A DNA stretch of 64,000 nt, taken from contig NC_089438.1 of assembly GCF_026210795.1 (NCBI RefSeq), positions 1,633,501 through 1,697,500 on the forward strand, written 5' to 3'. Of the stretch, positions 11,919 to 24,249 are shown piece after piece. The position numbers and the translations under genes are program-made. The notes below the pieces were generated by a model. That model saw only the letters and a list, made by a program, of their open reading frames with translations, ran no database searches and was not told the DNA's origin. The DNA is from Rhizophagus irregularis. Taxonomy: Eukaryota > Glomeromycota > Glomeromycetes > Glomerales > Glomeraceae. Each line of letters opens with the position of its first letter. The first letter of the stretch is position 1.

Positions 11919-13803
11919 TTAAAGAATGATTTTATATTTTTCTTCTCTAGGTACTCTATTAATCACTGCTCTTCCGTCATGAGATAAAGAGCAAAATACC
12001 CAAGGATCATGAGCACTCCATGCAACTGAATATACACTATCTTCATGCTGATCATAAGTTCTCACTAAACCATCTGTTGGCTTACTGTTCAATTGAAAAA
12101 AAAAACACTTGAGAAATACTCGAGTCAAAAAGTGATTAATTAATAATAATATGTACCTTATTATTTCTTTATATTCATCTTCGGATTTGTTATCATCATA
12201 ATCATTATATTGAAATGTGGCCGAAGAAATAGAGACGATGCTTTGGAGATTGACTTGATAATCTGAACCAGAACTTAAAAAAAGTTGGTCATAAAATCTA
12301 TTATATCCTACAGCCCATATCCTATATAATTGATGAATTTATATTCAGACAAATCATAATAAAACCATGTTTAGAATGATCAGATTTTAAATACCAATGC
12401 GTATGATCTGATATTTCTTTAATGCTTTCGGTAGTGTTCCTGAGATCCCAAAACCTTACTTTACAATCATCACCAGCCGAAGCAATTTGATTTGGTTTGT
12501 TTGGATTAAAGTCCAGCGCGCGGACCATTACTGAATGTGCCTCATTTATATTAAATGTCTGGCTAAATAGATAATATATCGGTAATTAATTTTTATTTGT
12601 AATGACTAAATGAAAAAAAAAATAAACACCTTTGTGATTTGATATCCCAACCAGATATGGAAACATCCTTTCCAACTGCAATTTCTGATTGATGTGGATT
12701 CCATGCTCCAGTTGTTAAAGGTCCGGAGGTTGAAGGGAATTCAAATGTATTTAACAACTATCACGACAATATATATTCAAAACTACAAATGTTATATCTC
12801 CATTACCATAATGCTTTTAACATTTTTGTATATATACCTTAGACGATGCAAACTGATCAGCAAATGACCATACATTCAAGGCGTAATCATGAATGGACAC
12901 AAATCCTGTAAGGGCTTTTTTTGGATCCCAGAGAACTCTATAATAAATTTAAGTTTAGTTTAAAGTATAAGTTTATAGTAGAATATAAATAATTAAATAC
13001 TTTTTTATTGTCGCATCGCCATCAACCTCAAAAATATTTTCTAAAGGCAAACTTGTTGCTACTGGCGTGTGACTCTGTAGATTTGTTTCCGAATCTTCAG
13101 GTATTGCTTTGCCCATTCTCCATAAGCTGGCTTTAGACTGTATCAAATTTGAAGTTACTTCAAAAAGAAGTAAAGTATAAAATTTAATTTAATTATAGAA
13201 TGAGGGTTAGGTTCAAATGGTACCAAAATCATCCTTCTAGCACTCTTCTAGCATTGATAGATAGCGAGTTATTTTTTGAATATTAACAAAAATAACTCTC
13301 CATCTATCGATGCTAGAAGGATGATTTTGGTACCATTTGAACCGTCTCAACGTGATGATTCCAACGAGCTAAATCAAAAACGTTTCTTCATACATTTATT
13401 ATAACACGTGAAGAAAAGATCGCTTTGCATAGGACACGCAGCAATGTCCAAAACTTCTTCCGAATGCTGAAACACGTCACTGGTTATTTCAAACTCCTCC
13501 TCATGAAACTCAAGTAGGTGAATCTAACTATCGTAACAATTAATCAATTAGTTATTCCTAAATTTATAAAAACTGTAAATATCTAGATTATCGTAAAAGA
13601 ACCTCGTTTTCACGTCGTAAACTTTGAGAACCAACTAAAAATTTATTATGATCTGCATCTGCAACAACTGTCGTCAAACATCTCGCCTGTTATTTAATTG
13701 AAAACTAAGTAACTAAGGTTAAACAATAGAATCAATAACATTCTAATAGAATTACTTGGTGTCTTAAACCATAAACGCAGGTTCTTCCTTCGTTGTCTAC
13801 CAT
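11919..13803 (-). CDS. EIPR1: EARP/GARP-interacting WD40 protein EIPR1 (TSSC1)
   Basis: EIPR1 is a WD40 propeller that works with the EARP and GARP tethering complexes in endosomal recycling and dense-core vesicle formation. Exons run from ATG at 13803 (MVDNEGRTCVYGLRHQ) to the stop at 11919. WD repeats are visible in order: HLLEFHEEEFEITSDVFQHS; ASLWRMGKAIPEDS; KKVLWDPKKALTGFVSIHDY; TTGAWNPHQSEIAVGKDVS; MVRALDFNPNKPNQIASAGD, then VRFWDLRN; and the C-terminal YDQHEDSVYSVAWSAHDPW, then LSHDGRAVINRVPR. The DGRAVINRVPRE-KY-ILL-type end is diagnostic of the family. The gene is head to head with API5 (167 bases between start codons). One intron is enlarged by a foldback element (13210-13343). Confidence 0.9.
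13210..13343. repeat. Foldback (inverted-repeat) element in an EIPR1 intron
   Basis: The left arm starts ggttcaaatggtaccaaaat at 13210, and its reverse complement ends at 13343. The outer 33 or so bases pair perfectly; inner bases pair with a short gap (gatagatagcgagttattttt against aaaaataactctccatctatc). The element lies wholly within an intron that is about 240 bases long, longer than the neighbouring introns. No certain target-site duplication was found. It is probably a short MITE. Confidence 0.75.
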
Positions 13804-13970
13804 GTTGGCTTTTTTTAAAGTCTATCTGATCGTCGCCATCTTATTTAAGTGTTACATACGATAGTACGATAGTACTAATATAGTTAAACCAACCGCCAAA
13901 ATTTCATGTGATTTCCAATACTCGTTCAACCTTTTTTTTTCGAAGTTTATTGTTTAGAGCTTAGGCAAAC

Positions 13971-16366
13971 ATGACTGAAGTTGACGTTGAACAGATCTAT
14001 AAAGCCTATGAAGAAATTAATAATGCCAGCGATAACACGCCAGAGGTAATGTGCGATCCATTCTAATAGGTGTAATTTACTTAACATATTTAAGTTATTA
14101 TTTTACGTAAATTAGATTAAACGTTCATACGAGATCTTGATTGCTGGTGCGCATGGCTCAAGTAATTGTAAAAGACTTGCTGCCCAATTTATTCCTCGTT
14201 TCTTTGGCAAGTTTCCAGAGTACTATGAGACCGCTTTGGACGCATTATTTGATCTTTGTGAGGATACTGACATAAATGTACGTTCAATTTTGAGCTAGAT
14301 AATATTTTCGTTTTATTAAATTTGATCCATTGACAGGTGCGTTTAACGGTTATCAAATATATGCCGAACGTTGTCAAAGAGTTCGATAAGTTCGCTGTTA
14401 GAATTGCCGATGCATTAGTACAATTATTAGAAAATGGTAATCAAAATTTATTGTATATGGACCATGGATCGAACTATATCCAAGATTTCTCATATAAGAG
14501 ATATTTTAATAGAAACTGTACAGGAAATTGCTGCAGTTAAGAAAGCTCTTGAACAAGTTCTCCGTTTAGATCCAGAAACAATACCTGCAATTTTTAACCA
14601 ATCATTAAAGGGGTCACCTGAAGTTCGTCAGCGAACGATTAATTTCCTATCCAATGATTTGAATAGGATTAAAATGGAATTATCGCAACGAAATAGTGAT
14701 TGGGAATCAAAATTTTCCGATGAAGTGAAAAAAGTATGCATCCACTGATTCAACCAATTCAACTATAAACAATTTTATTAAAGGTATTTATTTAATTTAG
14801 GCTCTTCACGATGCGAATGCTACGGATTATGAAATGTTTATCAAGATGTTATTGTCATTGAAGATGTATGAGAAAAAAGAAAATTTAAAAGCATTATCGG
14901 AATCTATGGTTGATGCGATTGCTAAGGAAAATGAACAGCTCGATGTAAAAGTTATCTCCGAACTTATAAAAACATACTTTTTTCTTTTTCTTTTTTTCTT
15001 TACATTATCTTATATTTATTCTTGTTTAATCTAGCCTTCCAACGAGAGTTCTTTTCAAAAATTTATGCTGTGCGGAAAAACTTTAATTCAATTTTTCGAG
15101 GTAGCATTGTGTTTACGTTATATATATGTTCGATTGATAATGAAATTGATTGAATTTTACTTACATAATTGGACAGAAAGGTATATCTACCACACCGATA
15201 CTTGCTTTCTTGGTAAAAAAAATGTTGCCGCAAAACATATATTGCAATTTACAAGCAAAACAGCAAAAAAGCGTTTTACGATATCTTGTTGAGTTTATTA
15301 TCCGAAGTCCAAATGAAACCACTTTAAAAGAAGCTGCACCATTAATAAAAGACATATTTGTGGTATTATTTCATTATATTCATTATATTTCAGTTAATTA
15401 ACGTTTACGTCGTATAACTAAATTTAATTGATAAATTTTTTTCCTTAGAAAGAAGTTCCGGAGCCTCCTTCGGATAATAATGAAGAAGATCCGAAATTAG
15501 ATTTAAATAAGGTGGAAAACATTGTTTATGCGATTTATACTATTGCGTCTAAGGTTCCGGCTATTACTGAAGGTCAAGAAATGAATTCTCGGTTCGTTAT
15601 AAATTATTTATGCTCTTATACAAGTCGCTATATAAATGGTTACTATAATAATTTTGTCCGTAAATTTAGATTACGTCACCTATACACATTTGCCATGAAA
15701 TGTCAAACGCGTGTAAAATTAGGTTTAAAAGATTTACAAAAAACCCAAAATAAAGATCAACAAACAATAGAGGTAATATATGTAAATTTATTATAATTCT
15801 TTTTTATTTCATATGTTAATATTCATATCTTTTTATTAGAAAATTAAAAAGGCAGAGAATGTTCAAACTGTGACTCAAAACATTTTTACAATGACAAAGG
15901 TAATATTCGATTATAACTATTCATGTTGAAAAATTATTAATTATTTCCTATATTGGAATTAAATTAGGAATTAATGAAGCCTGCGGTGGCACGACATTTT
16001 ACAAAAGTTGTCATTTCCTGGCGTACATCACCACAAACGACAACATCACCTCCAACATTGACGTCATCAACAACGGGTGTTAAACGCCCGAATACTGAGG
16101 GTTCGACATCAAATCCAAATAAAAAACAAAAATCGGCACAAACAAATACTACTTCACAAGCCTCCCAAATTCGCCAAAAGATCACAGCACCTAAAGTTAC
16201 AAAAAGCGTTCGTACCGGTCAAGCTAATAAGAGAACCGGTGAAGCTAATAAGAGAACCGGTGGAAGTGGTGGTAACAGAAATAATGGTGTACGATTAGCA
16301 AAAATTGCACGAAATAAGAACAATGAAAAAAACCTATATGTACCACCACCAAGAAGAGGTACGTAA
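13971..16366 (+). CDS. API5: Apoptosis inhibitor 5 (API5/AAC-11) homologue
   Basis: API5 is a nuclear all-helical HEAT/ARM-like scaffold linked to cell survival and mRNA export. The gene starts at 13971 (MTEVDVEQIYKAYEEINNAS) and is split by several short introns. Conserved pieces include the helical repeats KRLAAQFIPRFFGKFPEYYE, then ALDALFDLCEDTDINVRLT, and later AAVKKALEQVLRLD, then GSPEVRQRTINFLSNDL, and FTKVVISWR near 16010. The C-terminal region is disordered, with a short tandem repeat (ANKRTGEANKRTG) and a basic end (YVPPPRRGT), comparable with the basic tail of animal API5. The stop is at 16364-16366. The gene is head to head with EIPR1. Exact splice sites around 14290-14520 are uncertain because a 14-codon stretch can be read in two frames. 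Confidence 0.85.
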
Positions 16367-16684
16367 GGTATTATTTATATTATCTGATTCTTAGCTCATT
16401 ATCTTTGTGTGTTGTCATTCTTTGTTGTATATGCCTTGCTATTTCGTTATTCTTGTAGCAATATAGTATCATGCTAAACTTTTTATCAAATAATACAGCA
16501 AAATAATTAGAGCTAACAGACCTTTATATTCTATGGATGTAATATATATAATATTTTAATTAATATATTAGAATTAATAAACCTATTTTCTTAAAATTAA
16601 ATTGATCCGTTAAGCTTTTAACGTATATGGTATTATAAAATTAAGAAGTAGTTCCAACTGTATAACATTCGTTCATTAAACTTC
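16367..16684. other. Convergent 3' region of API5 and PITH genes
   Basis: These 318 bases lie between two stop codons of convergent genes. They hold AT-rich 3' flanks with aataaa-like words and no other feature that I can support. Confidence 0.4.
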
Positions 16685-17763
16685 CTAATCGATAGCTTGA
16701 TAAGCCTTGTTTTCACCGGTAGGATTTTTGTGGTCAGCAGGATTAGGTGTAGCTTCATAAAGGGTTATAACATGATCCTTCTTGATCTATATGGTCAAAC
16801 TTTGTAATTAGACATTCTATATAAAGGTAGGTCATTGGTCTGATTCTTTTGATTATTGGTTTATTATGTCTTTTTAAGTGAGAAAGAAAACAACTCGAAA
16901 TAGCTATTGCGCTAAAGTTTGCTCACCTCAGTCCATTCTCCTTTGAGTCCAATATAATAAATTCTGGTTACTTCATCTCCGAAATTTTCAGGAAAGTAAA
17001 GTGTCAAATTTCTTACATTATACATCTTTGCTATTCTAAATAGGATTAAGCAGAATTAAACTGATGTATATACTTAAGAAAATAAAGTTGAATTTAAAGT
17101 TACCTCGTTTGATATTCCACGACATCCGGTGATTGTACTAATTCCCATTCCTGAGTTGCAGTAAATCCTTCTACTGTATCAAAGTCCACATCATCTCGAT
17201 TAATATAACTAAATAGTATTCGATTTAATCAGATATGAATAAAATAATTTAAAGATCTTGCAGATCCTGAGCGAGACTTACGCTTTTAACGTTGATGGAC
17301 AACTATCACCTGGTCCCGCTTTAATCGAAATTGATTTTAATTTAATACTACCAGTAAAACTACATGATAATAAAGAATTGAATACATGATCAATAAAGGT
17401 ATATTTTGCTTATAGTACAGATAAAAGTATTGCTTACGGAATAAAAATAATTAATTGTTCATCAATATCACTTTCCACATGCTAAATTTATTAAGTAGTT
17501 ATTAATATATTCCACATAAGTATGATAACCAAAAAAAAAATAGTTACCTTAGTTGTGTCCTCTCTTTCATTCCAGGGTTTTATAACATTTTTGCCTGAAT
17601 TAGGTTCACGCTCATTTAAGCAACGAACATTATCACGATCTATACGTGAATAAAGTGATTCTTCAGCTCCGCGTTCTGGCCCATCGTGATCATGTTCGTG
17701 ATCATGGTGACCATGTCCATGGCCATCCTGAGAATGATCGTGTTCGTCTCTACAATGACTCAT
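16685..17763 (-). CDS. PITHD1: PITH-domain protein (PITHD1-like)
   Basis: The PITH domain (formerly DUF1000) is a beta-sandwich fold found in the thioredoxin-like TXNL1 and in PITHD1, both proteasome-associated. The protein starts at 17763 (MSHCRDEHDHSQDGHGHGHH) with a His/Asp-rich stretch that could bind metal. The PITH domain then runs SLYSRIDRDNVRCLNE, then NVIKPWNERED, then DEQLIIFIPF, then SIKLKSISIKAGPGDSCPST, then RDDVDFDTVE, and later NVRNLTLYFPENFGDE, then IYYIGLKGEW. The end is TGENKAYQAID. No thioredoxin domain is present, so it is the stand-alone PITHD1 type. The gene is head to head with the RNA14 homologue across an inverted repeat. Confidence 0.92.
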
Positions 17764-17868
17764 TTTTTTTTTTGATAAACTTGTATCTATTTCAAAAATG
17801 TTGTACAGTAGCCACTTCACACAGTCAGCTGTTCCCAAATTTTTTATATGAAAAATGAAGTTCCTACC

Positions 17869-18069
17869 GGAGTTTAGGAGTTATGCACTTGCACGTGATA
17901 GCGTTAAACTTAGTACCATGCTCACGTGCAATAATAAAAGGATTCCTTAATGTACAGTGGGGTGAATGTACGAACTGGCCGAAGTTAACGTTAACGCTAT
18001 CACGTGCAAGGGCATAACTCCTAAACTCGGGCCAGTTTGTACGTTAATATTGTACACCCTCACTGTACC
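17869..18069. repeat. Double inverted repeat in the PITHD1/RNA14 promoter
   Basis: Two interlocking inverted repeats fill the shared promoter. Arm A (ggagtttaggagttatgcac onward, 17869-17907) pairs almost perfectly over about 38 bases with 17991-18028, and both arms contain gcacgtgatagcgtt, that is, a CACGTG box. Arm B (gtacagtggggtgaatgtac then gaactggcc, 17952-17980) pairs with 18029-18067 apart from an insert of about 10 bases. It is probably a short foldback transposon or a duplicated regulatory palindrome. It sits 85 bases upstream of the RNA14 start codon. Confidence 0.75.
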
Positions 18070-18153
18070 TCAATAAAACGATCATGTGGATTGTGCGATG
18101 TAATATGTATTACAAGGTTTTCTTTTCGAGCAAAAAAAAAATTTTAAACGCTA

Positions 18154-21100
18154 ATGGATCGTTCAAATCTCAATTATAATCAAGTACATCACGATCAATT
18201 ACAATACAGAAACCTTCCCGGGCCAACGGCCTTTCCCGGGCGACCACCAGTCATTCCTGGACAGCCCGGACAGCCTGGGCAATCTGGGCAACCCGGGCAA
18301 CCTGGACAACAATCTAGTTTTCCCGTACAAACATACCAACAGCAACAAACAGTATATAATCCTCAACACTCTCAACAAATGCCTCAACAAAACACTCAAC
18401 AAATGTTATTTTTACAACCACAACAGCCAACAGCAGCTGTTTACCCAGCACAAACTATATACCAGCCTCAACAACAGCCTCCATATATTCTACAACCTAC
18501 AGTTCCTCAGACTAGGACTGAGGAAAGACCCAACAATTACGTTAATTTGCATCCAACTCTGATCAATACCAGTAATGCTGCAAATACCGCTCCTAATCCA
18601 ACAACTACGATAGCCGGAGGCATAAACAGACCAGCTGGGCGAAAGCAATTTACAAATGGTGTGAACGTTAATGAACGACGAACAAATGCTAATTCTAGTA
18701 TAATTAATAAACCTCATGTCGCTACCTCATCAGCGTCAACTAATCAAAGACAAAAAGTGGTACCAGCGGAGCCTGGCTCATGGCAGATTCCGCCTGCTGC
18801 ACAACAACAACTTAGTGCGGTACAACAACGACAGAGCCAACAAATTGAAACACTCGAGCTTCGTATAGCTGAAAATGTATATGATACGGAAGCGTGGCTA
18901 TCTTTACTTGACGAAGTGAAAAATAAAGGAGATCAAAATAAAATTAGAGAGACGTTTAGAAATTTTACAGACAAATTCCCCACAGTGGTAAGTGAACACT
19001 ATAAGTCTTTTCATCTTAAATTAGCTGAAAATATCATAATTGTCATCATTGAAATGAATGTCATGTTATTTTATATCAGCGAAAAAATGACAATAAATAC
19101 TTTGTTGTGCAAGTCATTTCTTTTGAACTTTTTTCGTGTCACATTTATTTTTGGAGTGGTTTTGGTGTTCTTTTTGAATATTTTTAAAATATGCAGCGTC
19201 AACTTAGAACCTGTCTTTGATGATTTGAGTGGTTGACTTTTTTTTTTTGTTTATAAATTGTGGGTTTGTTCTTCCATGTTATTGTCTTATTATGATATAT
19301 TGATCGTTTTTGTTGCATGATTAATCTAGTCTCGTCAATGGATTGAATACATCAACTTCGAATTGAGCCAAGATGATAAGAGTAAAGTTCAAGAATTATA
19401 TCCTAATTCTTTTCGTTGTGCTGTTTCCGTTGATCTAGCTAAGCATTATATTGAAAATGTGCGGAATCAAGTTGAAACCAGTGATCCACCAGAACCTGAT
19501 CCTATTGGAAATATTATATCTATATATAAATATGCACTAAATCACGTTGGGTTGGATATAGAATCAGGAGTTATTTGGCAAGATTATTTAAATTTTCTAA
19601 ACAGCATCGAACCCATGGACAACATACTAAATGAATTGCGAGACGCTTACAAACAAGCTTTGAAAATTCCATTGAATAATATTGAAGAAATATGGAAGAG
19701 TTACAAAAAAAACGAAAAGAAAGTGAGCCTTCCTAATCAACAACCCGTAGGTTATAAATTTATTATTTTCATTGTCATTTCTAAATATAAAAAAATTAAT
19801 CTTTTGTAACATTATATAAGATTAAAAAACAACAATATGACCGTATTTCCACAGTTGTTAAAGATTTACGTCGGTTCACTGACAAAATCAATAAGAATAT
19901 AATTCCGACTCCTTTAAAATGGACAAAGTCAGAAACAGAACAAGTATTATTAATATGTTTACTTTTCTGATTAATTGTCATTGTTTGACAGTGTATTTAT
20001 AATTTCATCTCATTGCAGAAACATTATGTGGAAAAGTGGGTTGAATGGGAAAAATCCAATCCTCTTCGACTTGAGTCGGTGGACCTTTCAAAAAGAATCA
20101 TTTATGCTTATAAGAAAGCCATGATGTACATGCGGTATTACCCTAAGATATGGTAAATTTTGAGATCACGATAGTTTAAATTAAAAAAGAACTTCTAGTC
20201 CATCATCATAATTTATGATATCAAAATTTTTAGGCATGATGCAGCTGAATACTTGGTCTCGATTAGAGACGAAGACTGGACCTCAATTAAAAATAAAAAA
20301 GTAGAAGCAAAGGCATTATTTGGGTCCTTGATTGGAAAGGAATTTAAAGAAACGAAAGAAGAAATAGCAGTTAATCTATTGAATACTGCAATTGAAATTA
20401 TTCCAGACAGGTTTATCATTATATACTTTTTTACTTTATTTATATTATAGTTTCTTAATTTAATATAACAAATTATTTATGCCATTATTTGCTCTTAGTT
20501 TGATGGTTAACTTGCGTTATGCAGAATTGAAAGAACATCTTAACCAAAATTCTTACCGACATCGTGATTCTAATCCGGATGCTTTTCAAGAAGCATTTTG
20601 TGAAAATTTTAAAACGTATGAATCTTTATTAGCAATTATGGATAAAAAATACGAAAAGATTGAGCAAGACATGCAAGCAGAAGTTGATGCTTTGATAAAG
20701 AGACATGATGTTAAAGAAACAGAAAATACTACCTATGAAGATGGTGAAACTCGAGAGCTAAAAAGGAAAAAACAAATAGGTCTCAAAAATGAACTTTTAG
20801 AGGTTGAAGAGCGTAAGAAACGTCAATTAGATAAAATAGTTTCTGCTGGCGGTATTATTTGGATAAATCTGATATCTTTCGTAAGACGCGTAAAAGTGCG
20901 TTTAATTTCTTATTTCGTAAATTAAATTAAATTATCATCATTATTAATATTAACGGTTTACTGTAATTTGTTACAATAGGGTTTAGAGGAGGCTCGTAAA
21001 TTATTTTATGAAAAAGCGGTTTTATCACGTCTTTGCACATATAATGTGTATGCAGAATTCGGTATGCATATTTTCAGGTTACATTTATCAAAGTTTACAA

Positions 21101-22547
21101 TTGCATAATGATCTAACTTATGAAATAAATTTAGCGTTAATGAATTCTAAATTCGCTCGTAAATATATAAAAAATGCTCATTCCACTTATGGCGCTGGTC
21201 CTGATAACGATAATTCCCCTGCCGGTGATGATATGAAAATTTTCAAATTAGGATTAGATCGGAAAGAATTAGCAGAAAATCCCAACTATATAGCAGAATA
21301 TTTGAAGTTTTTTATAGAAAAAAATGATCATATCAGTAAATTTCTTTCTTGTAATTTCTTATCAGTTTTAAATAATTAGATAGTTATTTAACACTGTTTT
21401 TTAGACATCCACTCGGTCTTTGAGAAATATATCCAGCTAATACCATCTGATCAGAGCAAAATACTCTGGGATATTTATTGCCCATACGTTTATAAGTACT
21501 GCACGCTATTTAAAATAAGAAATATTGAAGAGCGAAGAAGACAAATTTATCCGCAAGGTATGGAATTTATATTTTTCTTCTGAAATCTTTTATTTAATCG
21601 GTATTATTATTTTTTTTTCTTATAGAATCGTCAATAAAAAGGTTTGCCGATCGGTTTGGTTTGCCTGACACAAGTTTATTAAAGAACGAAATTGGCTCAC
21701 AATGTAAATAACTTAAAGTTAATGTACATTCTTTATATTTAAGCTATTTATTCATCTATTATTATTGATAATCGATATAGTTGATCACGTCATGGTTCCA
21801 GCGACAAAGACGCCAACGGTATTAAGAAATAAAAAAGAAACACGCGAGCCCGCTGCTCCTGAACGACTGGCTTTACTGAAATCAGTGAGTCAAGAAACAT
21901 TTATACGGCCGAAAATGCAGTCATCGTGGCTATTATATGATCAAACGGAGGCAGAAAAAGAACAGCCAACCGTTGGTTCGGTTTCGGGTGCGCCTCCAGA
22001 AAAAATTGCAAGACATCTCGCGACACTTACTCCAGTTTCCAATTATAAGGGTAAATATTTGTTTTGTTAGATTGTATTATGTTTAAATTATTTTAACCTA
22101 ACGTTTTATCAGGGCCAATTATAAACCCGGCCGCGTTGATGAATGTAATCGTTAAAAACAACAACATTCTGGTCCCTTCGGTACGAGATAGAAGCCCGGC
22201 CAGGACTGAAGGTCGAAGTCGTACTCGCCAAACCGAAACGTTTGGCAAACAAAGAGTTAGTTGTCTATTTTAATTTTACTTTTATTTAAATCCTTGATAT
22301 TAACTTTTTTTGTTTAATAATTAGGGTGGCGCACCCAAGAGGAGAAGACGAGATTATGATGGTGAAGACGATGATTCCTCGGATCGGGGTAAGTGCTCAA
22401 TAATTCTTTTATAAATCTGCATCTATCACATATAAGCATTTTAACTATTCAATTTATATTATATTAGGTAGCGGCCCAGGAATCAATCGCCCACCGGAAT
22501 TCGACCTTTTCCGGGCCCGCCAGGCCAAACGAGCTCGTGGTCAATGA
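18154..22547 (+). CDS. RNA14: mRNA 3'-end-processing protein Rna14/CstF77
   Basis: Rna14/CstF77 is the HAT-repeat scaffold of cleavage factor IA/CstF, which selects poly(A) sites. The start is at 18154 (MDRSNLNYNQVHHDQLQYRN). The first 200 or so residues are low-complexity Pro/Gln/Gly-rich, with a GQPGQSGQPGQ run. HAT repeats begin at ETLELRIAENVYDTEAWLSL and continue in following exons: SRQWIEYINFEL, then ALNHVGLDIESGVIWQDYL, then KHYVEKWVEWEKSNPLR, then AYKKAMMYMRYYPKIWHDA, then AEYLKFFIEKND. The C-terminal Rna14 region follows (RPKMQSSWLLYD, and the end PPEFDLFRARQAKRARGQ). The stop is at 22545-22547. About 12 or more exons are needed. The N-terminal Gln-rich extension is longer than in yeast. 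Confidence 0.92.
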
Positions 22548-23460
22548 TGTAAATTTACATATATTTCGTTTGCCGAAGTTTAAACTAAATCGGCTAATCT
22601 TAATAGCAATTTTATTTAAAAAAAAAAATGTGAATAATGATAGCAGTATCATTAGTCTTTTGCAAAAAAAAAGGAAGGAAAACCTTATAACCCGCGTGCA
22701 GGGAAGAAGTTACCTTGTGCTCGTAACTGAACGAAAGCTGTTACTTCAATGTCAGATGACGACAAAAACCGATCACACACTCCCTGGTAAAGAGCAAGCT
22801 AATATTTAATTTAAAAAAATAAAATTTTAACCTTGGAAGTTTTAATATTGTGTGATTAATATTGGTTTGTCACTTTGCATGAATTTTTTCCCCTTTAAAC
22901 TATAAAAAAATAAAATTATTGATTTGCAGAAAATGGGAATCTGGCGTGGCGTAAAAATATCATTGTAAAATTATTTGAAACTTTGGGATAAATATTATTT
23001 ATTAAAAATATGTTAGTGTTGAATGGGTTTACATAAAGAGTATTATTTAAGGAATGAAAATTGAATGGAAAAAAATTACTAAAAATTACTAATGATCTCA
23101 TACATGAATTTTTTGCAGATAGATTCCTCTAACTAAAATTAAAGCTACTTCAATTTGTAATTTTTTAGTTTTTTAAAAATAACAATAATTATAAAAAAGG
23201 TTAATTTAGTATTAAGAGCTATCAAATGGCAGTATTTTATTTATATCTCTAGTATCAATAGATAGAATCTTGTCTCTATTTGCAATAATTCGCTATTCGT
23301 CAACTTTTAAAAATAATATTTTTTAATATAATACCTCAAAGACATAAAATTAGCTTCAATTAATAAGATTCTTAATAATAAAAAAGATAAATGAGTTATA
23401 TTAATAATTACATTACATTCGAAGAATTGCCATGATTTCTATTAATTCGTGATCCGCAAA
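22548..23460. other. Intergenic, RNA14 3' flank
   Basis: AT-rich sequence with poly-A tracts. The 90-codon stretch at 22537-22809 overlaps the end of RNA14 in another frame and has no recognisable domain. Nothing else is supported. Confidence 0.4.
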
Positions 23461-23924
23461 TAAAGTAGAGAGTCCTATATCGAAAATCGGGGGTCATTAT
23501 ATAATAGCGCGTCATGGCAAACCAAAGTACTAATTGTTAAAATATAATATAAAAACTAAGTTTATTGCCATCAAATTATGTTATTTGGCTTACTTTTTGT
23601 TGAAAGTCCGGTAAATTTTTTGAGCACTATAAATGACTTACTTATAGGCTTAAAGGTAAAAATGCCTTATTTTTTAACGTTGCGAATAATGAATTTTTAC
23701 TTTTAGGCTCATAGGAAAGTTATTTCTAATTATTGAAAATTTTACCGGACTTCTAGTAAAAAGTTAGCCAAATGGTATAATTTTATGCTAATGGTTTTAG
23801 TTTTTACATCATATTTAAAAAATTCGTACTTTAATTTGCTGCGTCATCAGATTCCACGCTATTATATATTACTATATAATATAACTTAACCCCGGTTTTT
23901 AATAATTAGATTCTCTACTTTTTA
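23461..23924. repeat. Large imperfect foldback element (about 464 bp)
   Basis: Nearly the whole element is one imperfect palindrome. The outer left arm (aaagtagagagtcc near 23462) pairs with ttctctacttttta at 23911-23923. Internal pairs include tggcttactttttgttgaaa with its near-complement at 23752-23772 and gtccggtaaa with ttaccggac. The centre is near 23680, where gcttaaaggtaaaaatgcc pairs with aatttttacttttaggctc. It has no coding capacity. It resembles a foldback MITE; the family was not identified. Confidence 0.7.
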
Positions 23925-24249
23925 GAATTAATTTATATAATATGAAGACAATAAAATCATGTGGTCGTTTACTTTTAACATGACTAATATGAACAAATAG
24001 GATCTCAGTATTTGCATCATCTTGACCCCTCTTGTAAAATATATTATGCGGGTCAACGTGGCGGGTCAAGAACGATACTTTTGCTACAGTGTTGATACTT
24101 AGTTTGCTGCGCCACTTGTAACCTCGAGTTCACGCCTTCATAGACTTAAATAAGTTACGATGTCAAAAACTTCAGACTTTTTAGACTTTTTGACTTTTTT
24201 CTTTTAATAGCTTTGAGTCAAATTATAACAAAGAAAGAGAGAGGAAAAA
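23925..24249. promoter_or_regulatory. RPA1 upstream region
   Basis: Promoter region of RPA1. It contains two cgggtcaa words (24050-24070), a gttacgatgtcaaaaacttc stretch and T-rich tracts. No ACGCGT box is present here; those lie in the first intron. Confidence 0.35.
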
